Assembly (NCBI RefSeq): GCF_042100115.1 | Contig: NC_091277.1 | Location: forward strand, 1 to 64,000 | Direction: 5' to 3' | Length of the DNA stretch: 64,000 nucleotides | DNA from: Alternaria dauci | Lineage: Eukaryota > Ascomycota > Dothideomycetes > Pleosporales > Pleosporaceae | In this document: positions 29,492-38,807 of the stretch, piece by piece | How positions within the stretch are numbered: position 1 is the stretch's first letter | Layout of the letters: the number at the start of each line of letters is the position of its first letter | Program-made: the position numbers and the translations under genes | Notes under the pieces: model-generated | Database searches by the model: none | What the model saw: the letters and a program-made list of their open reading frames with translations, nothing else | Told to the model about the DNA's origin: nothing

Positions 29492-29929
29492 ATGTTTTCT
29501 AAAAATAGTAATAACCTTTCTTCTCTTAATAAGAGAAATACTAAGTTATTTTCTTATAAAAAAGAGTTAAAAGACGTAAATACGTTTATAAAATCTACTT
29601 TTAAAGATAATAATCTTATTTCTACGTTTATAGTAGGAAGGAAAGCTTATAATATAAGATATAAGCCTAGTAATAAAGTTATAGGCTATCTAGGCTTCTT
29701 AGTAGATATTACTAAGCTAGATAGCTTAACTATATACCTACTATCTAGAGCTAAGACTTTTAAAATAAAGAGTTATTTTATAATTATTTATTATAAAAGT
29801 ACTAAGACTTTCTACTACGTATCTATAGTAGATAATAGTATTATAGAAAAAAGAGAATTCCTTTCTACTATAGCGTTAGAAGTAGAATATTATAACTTTA
29901 TTAATAGAGAGTTAGAAGAGAATACGTAA
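29492..29929 (+). CDS. Open frame of 145 codons in AT-saturated DNA, unknown
   Basis: It starts with ATG at 29492 and encodes a Lys/Ser/Tyr/Ile-rich protein without Trp. In the surrounding AT-saturated sequence stops occur every few codons, so 145 open codons are unusual. No domain is recognised; the middle (NKVIGYLGFLVDITKLDSLT) could be globular. It is divergent from the 771-codon frame. It may be the remnant of the same element or chance. Confidence 0.35.
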   Translation: MFSKNSNNLSSLNKRNTKLFSYKKELKDVNTFIKSTFKDNNLISTFIVGRKAYNIRYKPSNKVIGYLGFLVDITKLDSLTIYLLSRAKTFKIKSYFIIIYYKSTKTFYYVSIVDNSIIEKREFLSTIALEVEYYNFINRELEENT

Positions 29930-30224
29930 GTTAAAGAGAATATAAATATAAATAAATACTAATATAAATCTTTAGAAATCTTAATAAAGAAGAGGACTTA
30001 GAGTAGTATATATATTATATTAATAGGATTATTAGCTAGAGTTAGCTTTTAAAATAATTAAATAGTTTTAAATCTTATTTATACTACTAATTATTAATAT
30101 TATAATTAGTTAAGGAATAAAATACTTAAGTTATAATAGAAAGGGGGTTACTATACTAGTATAATTATAGAAATAGTATTTTAAATTCTATAAACTTCTA
30201 AGGATTTTAATAATTCTTTAGTTA

Positions 30225-30550
30225 TAGTTTATAATTCTCTTATTCTAGCTTATAATTCTCTAGTTCTAGTTTTATATTCTCTAGTTCTAATATATAGTAA
30301 TTTCTAAACCCTAATTAAGGTTAAACCCTAACCCTAAATTCTTTAGTTCTAGTTCTAAATTCTTTAGTTCTAGTTCTAAATTCTCTAGTTCTAGTTCTAT
30401 ATTCTCTAGTTCTAGTTCTATATTCTCTAGTTCTAGTATATAGTAATTTCTTAACCCTAATTAGGGTTAAACCCTAACCCTAATTCTCTAGTTCTAGTAC
30501 CTTTGTATTAGAAAACTAGAACTAGAAAATAATTCTCTAGTTCTAGTACC
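30225..30550. repeat. TTCTCTAGTTCTAG repeats with internal telomere-like tracts
   Basis: About ten copies of a 12-18 bp unit around TTCTCTAGTTCTAG surround two short telomeric tracts. At about 30307-30339 and 30451-30485 the sequence reads AACCCTAATTAGGGTT (or AAGG) followed by AAACCCTAACCCTAA. CCCTAA and TTAGGG stand head to head, making a palindrome. Confidence 0.85.
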
Positions 30551-31967
30551 TTTGTATTACGTACTAGTACTTAATAACCTTATTATAACTAGAATTAGAA
30601 GATAGATATATAAAGAGCTTAAGATTAATAGGACCCCTACTACTAGGAATTACTCTCTTTAAAGGAGAGATAGGTTTAGCTTTTCTAGTATTAGGCTAGA
30701 TAAGAGAAGGCGTAGTCTAAAGGATATTTACTAGGTCTATAGGCGTAGGGGTAGAATTATGAATATCCTTATTATTATCCTACTTTAAGAGCTAAGTAAT
30801 AGTAGCTTAATTAGTAGTACTTACTTATTCTTACCCTAAGATAGCGCTAGTAATAATTAAAGAAGGCTTTATATAGTAGTAGTAAAATAAGTAGAGTAAG
30901 AAGGAATTTAAGATATTATAGTTTATTACTAAAGTATTCTTAGGTAGTATAGGTAGAACCCTAGATATTATAAAGGTAGGATCTTAAATATTCTAGTTAA
31001 AGACTAAGCTATTAGAGTCTTACTCTCCTTAAGATTAGTTATTAAGATCTTAAATAAGTATAGCTAAGTAATATAGTAGAGAATTAGAATTAGAATTAGA
31101 CTTAGTATTAGAGCCTAACACTAAAGCCCTCTTAGTTATAATAGTATCTATAGTAATAGCTAGTAGAAGTATATAAGTAAGTAGGGTAGAGGAATTAGGC
31201 GGCGTAGATATAGTAGTAGATTACTCCTTAGGCAGCCTAGTACTATACTAAACGCGAAGGTGCTTTAGTTTCTTAGGGGAGTTAATAGTAAGAAAGGATA
31301 TTATAATAAAAGCGTAGTAGGGTTAAGAGGAATAGTAAGAGAGTAATAAAGCTAGTAAGGTAGTATAAATAAAGTAGTAAAGTAGCTAAGGGAAGGAAGA
31401 GGTAGAAGTAAGTAGAAGTAGTATTATTATCATTTAGTATTTAGTTACTAGGCACTAAAAGGCCTTTAGTAATAAATAGACCTAGAGTAATATTAAAGTC
31501 TATAGAAAAAGTAGGTCTTATAGCTAGTACTAAAGGATATTTAGAATATACCTAGGATATAAAAGGTAATCTATATAGTACTATTAAAGGAAGTAGAGGT
31601 ATTCTAGATAGTATAGAGGTTAGCTAAGTAGAGTAGAAAAAGAATTAAATAAAAAGAATAGTAGATAGCTATAGGAACTTAGTTAAATATAAAGTAACTT
31701 CTAATAAATCCTAAAAGACTATTAGAAGAAGAAGTAGTCTATCCTAAGAACTATAAGAGAAGAGGAAAAGAATAAGAATAGTATAGTAGGGATAAATTAA
31801 AATTATAATAAGAATTAGAGGATATAGTATAAAGAGGTATAAGATAGATAGTTAGTAAATTATATTAAGAGGGAAGACTTTAGTATCTAGTTTAGGATTT
31901 ATAGGTCTACTTATTAGGGTTATATATAGGTTTTATTATATAGTAGTAAGTCTAAGAGTTATTCTAG

Positions 31968-33087
31968 TTAAAGAAGAGGAGGCCTTCTTCTTAAGTAAAG
32001 GAGGGATATAGTAAAGAAACTAAAGGAAGTATAAGTAGTTAAAGAACTATTAGGCTTAGGGATAGCGTAGGAAAAAGAGGCCCTATAGAAACTAGCTAAA
32101 TAGTATTTAGCTATAAAAAAAAATTAACTATAATATATACTCCTTTTAATATTTCTATATCTACCTACTATATTAAGCACCTATTCCTAATAGAGAATTA
32201 GTAATAAAATACTCTACTATAGTACTATATAAAGTAGTACTTAGGTTTAACTAGTTAGTTACTTATATATCTAAGAGTCTTTTAGTAAGAAGGTAATTAC
32301 CCTATTCTTTATATATCTTAAGATACTATCTTAGTTAGCTATTTTTAGTTTATTAATCTAATTATTCTTAGCCTTATATATTATTTAGCCTATCTATATA
32401 CGCTCTATTATATTCTTTATCTATATAGCTATCTAAAGGATTATTATCTTAGCCTATACTCTTTATATAATATACTACCTTATATAGCGTAGCTATACTC
32501 TAGTTATAATCCTAGTATTATTAGTAACTTAGTACTTTTATTATATCTTTCTTACTTCTTAGGGGGTCTTTCTACGTCTCTACCTTTTTATATTATCTAG
32601 TCTTTATACCTTTTTATTACTAAATATTCTTTAGGTTACTATATACTATTACTATTCTCTTATTATTTCTTACTTATTCTATACTATATCTATTTTAATT
32701 TCTCTTACTATCTAAGACTATAAGATAGAGCGTCTTATAAAGCCTTTAGATAGATTTTATACTTAGTAAATACTTATAGCCTTCCTAAGGTTAAAAGGTT
32801 ATAAGGTTTAAGTTTTAATTAGTTACTATATATAGTAGAGTATTTTATTACTAATTCTTTATTAGGAATAGGTACTTAATATAGTAGGTAAGTATAGAAA
32901 TTTTAAAAGGAGTATATATTATAGTTATTATTTCGTAGCTAAACACCGTTTAGCTAGTTTCTATAGGGACTCTTTTTCCCTACACTATCCCTACGCCTAA
33001 TAGCTCTTTAGCTACTTATACTTCCCCTAGTTCCTCTACTATAGTATATATATAAATAATACTTATACTCTTCTCTCTTCTTTAGCT
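31968..33087. repeat. Inverted repeat pair in the RIP block
   Basis: The segment 31968-32235 matches the reverse complement of 32833-33087 over about 260 bp. For example AACTATAATATATACTCCTT and ACCTACTATATTAAGCACCT (here) or AAGTACCT (there) occur in the same order. The intervening 600 bp are also AT-saturated. These are either two inverted copies of one element or long inverted ends of a single one. Confidence 0.75.
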
Positions 33088-33399
33088 ACGCGAAGGAGAT
33101 ACTTTAATATCTTTATAAAAGTATTTTTATATACTCTAATACCTATATAATAGTAATAAGGAGTAGGTTATAAAAGATATTATTATAGAGAAGCTTAGGC
33201 GCTAATACTATAGATAAAAGCATTACTATAATATTTAATAGAAAGGATACTTTTAAATATCCTCTAAACTAGTAGAATAATTAGAAGAAATAGAAGTATA
33301 AGACTAGTAGTTAGCTTATATAAATAACCTTTAGGATAGTAAAAGGCACCTATTAGAATATTTCTAGTAGATTTTACCCTTAGGTAGAGAGGAGGAGAG

Positions 33400-33655
33400 A
33401 GGTATTATAATAAGCTAAAGCCTAATTAGTATATTCTTTAATAGTATCTTAGTTATATATATAAGGTATACTATCTATAGAATCTAGGTACCCCTAGAGA
33501 ACCTAGATTCTATATAAGTAAGACTAGTAGAACGTTATCCTAAGCTACTAACTAAAAGACCTTTAGACCCTTAGCTACCTATACTTCTTTTCTCTATTAA
33601 ATATAATAATAGTATACCTATGTAATAGCTCCCTAAGCGTAGCCCCTTACACTAA
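33400..33655 (-). mobile_element. Less degraded copy of the 1585-1855 repeat, inverted
   Basis: Inverted partner of the telomere-side copy. It retains more C and G (GGGGCTACGCTTAGGGAGC on the minus strand) and a perfect hairpin GAATCTAGGT...ACCTAGATTC at 33481-33510. Its outer end coincides with the end of the AT block, so it may be a true transposon terminus. Confidence 0.7.
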
Positions 33656-33828
33656 GACCTAGTTCCGGAATTGAGCCGTGAACCCCTTATTGCATCTTAG
33701 TATTGTTTCGTCTATCACTTTAAGAGCACACGGCTGTTCACGCCTCCACATCCTGAACCCACGTCTACCTATCTAAACGCATTATTCTTGAGTGACATTC
33801 AACTACAGTTGAGGGCATCTTCGTCACA

Positions 33829-35235
33829 ATGGACAGCCTACCGCAGGAGATCATCAACCGGATGGTAATGTTTCTCGATCGGTATCCAGAGCTAGAAGGG
33901 GTTCCCAACATCTCACAACAACGGCTGGCCGGCAATTTCAAGTCGTCGGTATTGCCACCTTTTGCTACGATATCCACGCAATGGAAGGAGGCTGTTGAGT
34001 TCATTACATTCCATCGACTAGAGATCAGAAGCGACAATCTCGGCGAGCTGCGGACCATTGTGACAGGCAATAGGTGCAAATATCTGAGGAACTTGAATTA
34101 CCGCATTTTGCTTCCAGAATACCCGGAAGAGCAGGGCAATCGCGCGGAGAGCAGTGAGGAGCAGCAGGCCAACAACACCGTTTTCACCCATAGCATTGCT
34201 GAACTTTTCTCGACCTTGAGGCAATGGGAGGACGCAGGTGTTCTTTCCGAGTTGCGATTCAATCTGGCGTCTCCCAAGTCCCCGAGCGATTGTTTCGTTT
34301 TCGAGAGTCGGCACACTAATTCCTATCTCACGCTTTCCGAGGTGGATATAATACCTACAGTTTCGCGAATCAGCTATCTCCAGATGCAAGGCAATTACAA
34401 CCGAAAGATGTCGCCATCCGTTGCGCCACAGCTCATGTCAATTCTGCCCGGCCTGAAGCACATTTACTCTGAATTCCACGAAGAGGGTGCACAATCAGCC
34501 GTCATTGAAAGGAGATCAACTTTCGCAAGGTTACTCAAGCAAACGAAGCTTCCGGCTAGCTCAATAGCGATGTTCAATTTCCACCAGGAAGCGCCGTTCG
34601 ATCACCGAGAAGCTACTGTCTCTGTTCTTCCACAGGGCGCACTCTTCGATCCATTTAGCGCGTCTCTACGCGTCTTCTCTCAGAACCTTACAACCTTCAT
34701 TCTGGACGCTTATGTCGACTCGACGCTGTTCTGGCCCTCTATCCACGAATCGTGCGCCATGCTATCGTGGCCCGCGCTCAAGAAGCTTAAGATCTCGTTC
34801 AACACCGTCGCGCCTTCTGGTACCTGGTACTTTGTTGGCACCCCAAGGAACGAGGAGGACACCCAATACATGCGACACGTCAATCAAGACACGCTAGGTC
34901 CGTTCCTCATCGCCTTTGCAAAGGCGACGCAGCAAATACCTGTTCTGGAAAGCTTTACGCTCGAATGCGAAATCGGATATAACTTCGGTTTCTTTGATAT
35001 ATCCTACTATGTGCCTGGCGTGAAGGCAGACTGGAGTTTGGATTGGGGCGATGAAGACTCGACGACGGTCCGGCGGTTGTATTACACCGTTGGAGATGTA
35101 TGGAGGCCGGATGCGTTTGTTGAGGAAACTTTGCGCAACGTTGGAAGGGATAGGCATGGGCCGGCGCTGATTGAGAGATTTCTTGGGCCCAGGGATTGGA
35201 GTTCGCGGTCGGCATGGAGTTGGTTTCACGCATAA
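33829..35235 (+). CDS. F-box-like protein
   Basis: An intronless 468-residue frame from ATG 33829. The N-terminus MDSLPQEIINRMVMFLDRYP is a recognisable F-box-like start (LPxEI...I). It is followed by a region typical of fungal F-box proteins (ISTQWKEAVEFITFHRLEIR, about 50-70) and a Leu-rich C-terminal part. Such proteins are expected to bind Skp1 in SCF ubiquitin ligases, with the substrate unknown. It is the first normal gene inside the AT block border. A TIR transposon sits 45 bp after its stop codon and probably alters its 3' untranslated region. Confidence 0.75.
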   Translation: MDSLPQEIINRMVMFLDRYPELEGVPNISQQRLAGNFKSSVLPPFATISTQWKEAVEFITFHRLEIRSDNLGELRTIVTGNRCKYLRNLNYRILLPEYPEEQGNRAESSEEQQANNTVFTHSIAELFSTLRQWEDAGVLSELRFNLASPKSPSDCFVFESRHTNSYLTLSEVDIIPTVSRISYLQMQGNYNRKMSPSVAPQLMSILPGLKHIYSEFHEEGAQSAVIERRSTFARLLKQTKLPASSIAMFNFHQEAPFDHREATVSVLPQGALFDPFSASLRVFSQNLTTFILDAYVDSTLFWPSIHESCAMLSWPALKKLKISFNTVAPSGTWYFVGTPRNEEDTQYMRHVNQDTLGPFLIAFAKATQQIPVLESFTLECEIGYNFGFFDISYYVPGVKADWSLDWGDEDSTTVRRLYYTVGDVWRPDAFVEETLRNVGRDRHGPALIERFLGPRDWSSRSAWSWFHA

Positions 35236-35281
35236 TATTCATTGGTCGGGAATACCAAGCGGAACCTTCGCCACAAGGATA

Positions 35282-35992
35282 CCGTGTCTGTGCGCAATCC
35301 GAGCCAGTTCTCAATCCGAGCCACTTTTTACTAGTAAAAATAGCAAAAAAGTACTTTTTAAAAGTTAAATATCTAAGTAACTATAAGAGATAAATAAAAC
35401 CTTTATATATATATAATATAGAGAATTACCTCCTCTATAATATAAGAGGAGAATATATTTATATTTCTCTATAACTACTAAGTTATTTAGTTTATTAAAA
35501 ACGCTAGTAAAATATACTTTTTAATTAGTAGAGATAATTAAAAACTTTTTTTATATTAAGAAAAAGAAAGGTCTCTATATTAATAATACTAAGAAAGATT
35601 CTAAAAATCTTAATAATTAAAAAAGTTATTAAAGATTTAAGATTTTAAAATTTTAAAAAAACGTTTTTTCTAAATAACTTTTTTAATACTTAATATTTTT
35701 AAGAACTTTATATATAAGAGTTAAAAAGAAATAAAAGCTTTACCTTATAGATACTAGAAGTAACTTTATTAAAGTACTTAATTTTAGACTTTTTAGGAAA
35801 AAAAGCTTATATTATAGAAATTTAAAAAAGCAAAACTCTAGATTTATAGAGCTTATATTTCTCTATAACTTTAGTATTAGAAGTTCGTCAAAATACTAAG
35901 TATTAAAGAAGTTATATCTACTTTAATATTAGAGATTTGTATGTAAAAAGTGGCTCGGATTGAGAACTGGCTCGGATTGCGCACAGACACGG
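35282..35992. mobile_element. TA-flanked TIR element, 711 bp, AT-saturated interior
   Basis: Perfect 50-bp terminal inverted repeats begin CCGTGTCTGTGCGCAATCCG at both ends and contain an internal direct repeat CAATCCGAGCCA. TA dinucleotides flank the element (35280-35281 and 35993-35994), as for Tc1/mariner/pogo-type insertions. The interior of about 610 bp is AT-saturated with no open frame and no transposase. It is therefore a MITE or a RIP-degraded internal-deletion derivative. Confidence 0.88.
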
Positions 35993-37175
35993 TATGGAGA
36001 ATTAGATCTCCGATTACGCTCACGCGAAGTACCCTCAAGCACTACCCACGAAAGTTTTGTCGTACATGTTCTCCACCCCGTTTTTCCTGAATTTATTTCT
36101 GACCTTGATCTCATACTTGAACGACACCGGTCAACCAGTATCATGCGTAGTCCACTGCTCCGGATCTAGTCCTGTCAGCTCACCCGTCTCACTCAGCGTC
36201 GGAGATGCATAGTTCAGTTGTATGTGTGTGTGTCTCTCTCTTAGACGCACAGCATACATATGCTATCCTCACCTCTAACTCACGTCATCGCGAGGCAGTT
36301 CTACAGCATACTTATCCTATCTATAGTACGGCTATGACCTATAGACGACGAGCGACTTAATATTACCGCATTAGTATCGCCACTATAGCCTAAGAACTAA
36401 ATATGATAATATATGGCTCAAGAAAGACGAACTTCACTCAGCGTCGGATCGAGCATGAACAATTCTATCAAGTTGCCGCAGAACCCTAGCGGCCCTGCCT
36501 CGGCGAGACCTTGACTAGGACACGTCCGTTTCTCGCGTCTAAAGATATAGTGCCTATTCAGACAAGAACAGATCATAGGTGGAGCCTTGAAACTTAGGCT
36601 AGTATGATTAAGCTATTGTCCTAGGTTGTATGTGTTTGGATCGTGGTAGCGCTTCGCGTCTTGCGATATAGTAGGCCTCCACCGAGACCAAAAAAGCGAA
36701 CTCTCCACTCTCTTGCGATATCACGATATGGACATGTACAACGCCGCCCTTTGGAAAGTAGTAGCCATAGTGAGATTAGCACACCTACGTACAAGTCAGT
36801 AAGCAACATGAAGAAGCAAGCGGAGTAAACGTGACCTACCCAGTAGGGCAGTAGATCTCCATCGCACACACTCTTTGATCGCGGCGTGGGCCCCAGGCAA
36901 GCGTAGGCTATGCTTCAGGACGATCATCTTATTGCTAACGACCTCGCACTCCCTCTGCAACTTACCCTGCTACCTTAGATGAAGAAACATGGCTAGCGAG
37001 AATTGAGAGTGTAGCAGGCCCGCTAATCGTGTCAATCGCCACCATGTACAACATGTTCAAGAACGAAAAAAGAAACCCAAAAAGAAAAAGAACTCTTCAA
37101 ATCATGAGTCGGATCTTTGACATTACGATTATATCTCTGGATACTCTCTACCAACCAACACCCCCTCCAAAAGCT
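35993..37175. other. Intergenic, no gene seen
   Basis: About 1.2 kb of normal composition between the TIR element and the 3' end of the PhiA-like gene. CACTCAGCGTCGGA occurs near 36435 and a near copy (CTCACTCAGCGTCGGAG) near 36187. No open frame is convincing. Confidence 0.5.
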
Positions 37176-37805
37176 CTACACAAACGAGTACTCACAAGCC
37201 AGCGGCGCCTCCTCCTTGACCGCCAACGCCGTAAACTTGACACACCCCTTACTGTGCGCCGGCTCCGCCACATCCGCAATCCACACCTTCCAGCCCTTTG
37301 AATTATCGCCATCAAACAGCGGGCAAGCCTGGAAGCCAACCGGCATGTTGTTGCTGTTGAAAACAAGCTCGCTCTGCTCCGTGAGCTTAAACGGCCCATA
37401 CTGCTGGTTGCGGCCAATCGTCTGATTGGGACCCGTCGTGTATTGGATGTTGCCCTGGCCCATGCCGGAGCGGTCAACGTAGAGTTGCTGAAAGTCAAAG
37501 GTGCTCTCGGGTGGGGCGCCGGTGTAGAGGAAGACGAGGCCCTGGCCGTTGACGACAAAGCTGGCGTAGTTTTGTTCGGCGCCCGCGGTACAGTTGGCGC
37601 CTTGGTCGGCGGTGCCGATGAGGAGGTTGCGGCGGACGGCTTGGATGGGTTTGCAGTCGAGGAAGTTGGGGGTCGTCTCGGGGAGCGCAATGATCTTGAA
37701 GATGTCGCCGGGGACGACGGGTCCCGTGGAGGGGGGCACGGCGCAGGTTGTTGCGGATCCGAGGGCCACGGTGGCGGCAGCGATGGCGGCGGTGGTGTAC
37801 TTCAT
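37176..37805 (-). CDS. PhiA-like secreted cell wall protein
   Basis: 209 residues from ATG 37805; the frame is open upstream, but MKYTTAAIAAATVALGSA is a clear signal peptide start. The mature part has a pair of conserved-looking blocks (RRNLLIGTADQGANCTAG and ASFVVNGQGLVFLYTG) and four or more cysteines, and ends in LACEYSFV. This matches the fungal PhiA (phialide/cell wall) family, whose members are secreted and wall-associated in conidiating cells. A TATAAAG box lies about 90 bp upstream (37903-37897). No introns. The assignment is by family resemblance only. Confidence 0.75.
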   Translation of the reverse strand: MKYTTAAIAAATVALGSATTCAVPPSTGPVVPGDIFKIIALPETTPNFLDCKPIQAVRRNLLIGTADQGANCTAGAEQNYASFVVNGQGLVFLYTGAPPESTFDFQQLYVDRSGMGQGNIQYTTGPNQTIGRNQQYGPFKLTEQSELVFNSNNMPVGFQACPLFDGDNSKGWKVWIADVAEPAHSKGCVKFTALAVKEEAPLACEYSFV

Positions 37806-37896
37806 GTTGAGGTGTGTGTTTTGGGGGTTGGTGGAAGGGAAGGTTGGTTGCGGGTATTCAGTTGTGCTGGAGAGTTGCAAGGCACTGCCTCTCACT

Positions 37897-37903
37897 CTTT
37901 ATA
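37897..37903 (-). promoter_or_regulatory. TATA box of the PhiA-like gene
   Basis: TATAAAG on the minus strand about 92 bp before the ATG, a normal distance for a strongly expressed fungal gene. Confidence 0.5.
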
Positions 37904-38807
37904 CGTCTTCCAGTCTCGCACACCGGTCCCACAAACCCAAGAGGACAATCAATCTTCGACGCCGATCCATACTGTAACGCGTAACATCGTGAGCTCATCT
38001 GACCGAGAATACGAGCCTTCGTCACCCAGCAAAAGCGAGCGGCGCCACACCCGGCGGAGACATTTAGCCCTCGATCCCGTAAATAGCGAAGCTGCAGGAA
38101 AGGGACCCGTGCATCGGGGAAATAATGTGCAGGGCGACGATTAGTTCTGTCGTGGAATAGAGTTACGATCGCCACCACACGGATGGGTGCATGCGCATTA
38201 GCTGTGCATAAAAATAGAGTGTGGAGATCCCGTCGCTGCCGGTATGACGGTATGACGAAGTGCAAGAACATCATGTCATCAGTTGCGCTGCTCACCGTTT
38301 CTTCTGCGAGGATGAAGCTGTGAACTGTTGTTATGCAAAAGTGAATTGTCCATACAAGGAAAGACAAGCGGACGCTTCATATGGCCGAGCGCACGGCCAG
38401 AAGCAAAGTCGGTGTGCCGTTGCAAAGATGTGGAGAGTGTTGTTGATGTTGCGGTCAGCACTACGGCGGGTTTGTGCGCACAGGCGAGTGGACTTCCGCC
38501 AAGAGGCTAGTCCGGAAGTACGACAACAACAACATCTAGCATCTTTTGCGCTTGCTCGAGCAGCGACGGCGGCATTGTGTCAAGGGAGTAGGCCAATCTG
38601 CGACGAGTGCTGCAATGAATTCAATGACCATTGCCATCTAAATCAGGTCTCCTCAAGACTGAAGGCAGTTCCACAAACCCGTGGTCAGCCGTTGCGCGAC
38701 CAGTATCATCACCTCGCCCATCACCCGTCGTGTAAGCGTAATAAAAGAAGTATATACTAAGATTCCACGTATCCATTCCGCTTCAGAGCCCGCCTCCAAA
38801 GCCCCCC
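37904..38807. other. Intergenic, no gene seen
   Basis: About 900 bp between the PhiA-like promoter and the 3' end of VPS8. The plus-strand frames here (up to 166 codons) have no recognisable features and I do not call them. Confidence 0.5.

Larger units (their letters stand above)
29930..33655. other. RIP-degraded transposon graveyard
   Basis: About 3.7 kb of AT-rich, TA-rich, CA/TG-poor sequence without open frames. Inside are a small repeat cluster with telomere-like tracts (about 30225-30550), an inverted repeat pair (31968-32235 and 32833-33087) and a copy of the segment at 1585-1855. It ends sharply near 33655, where normal composition and genes begin. Confidence 0.85.

Noticed and set aside
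38260..38760. 166-codon plus-strand frame between the PhiA-like gene and VPS8
   Set aside because: No recognisable motif; overlapped by an equally long frame on the other strand.
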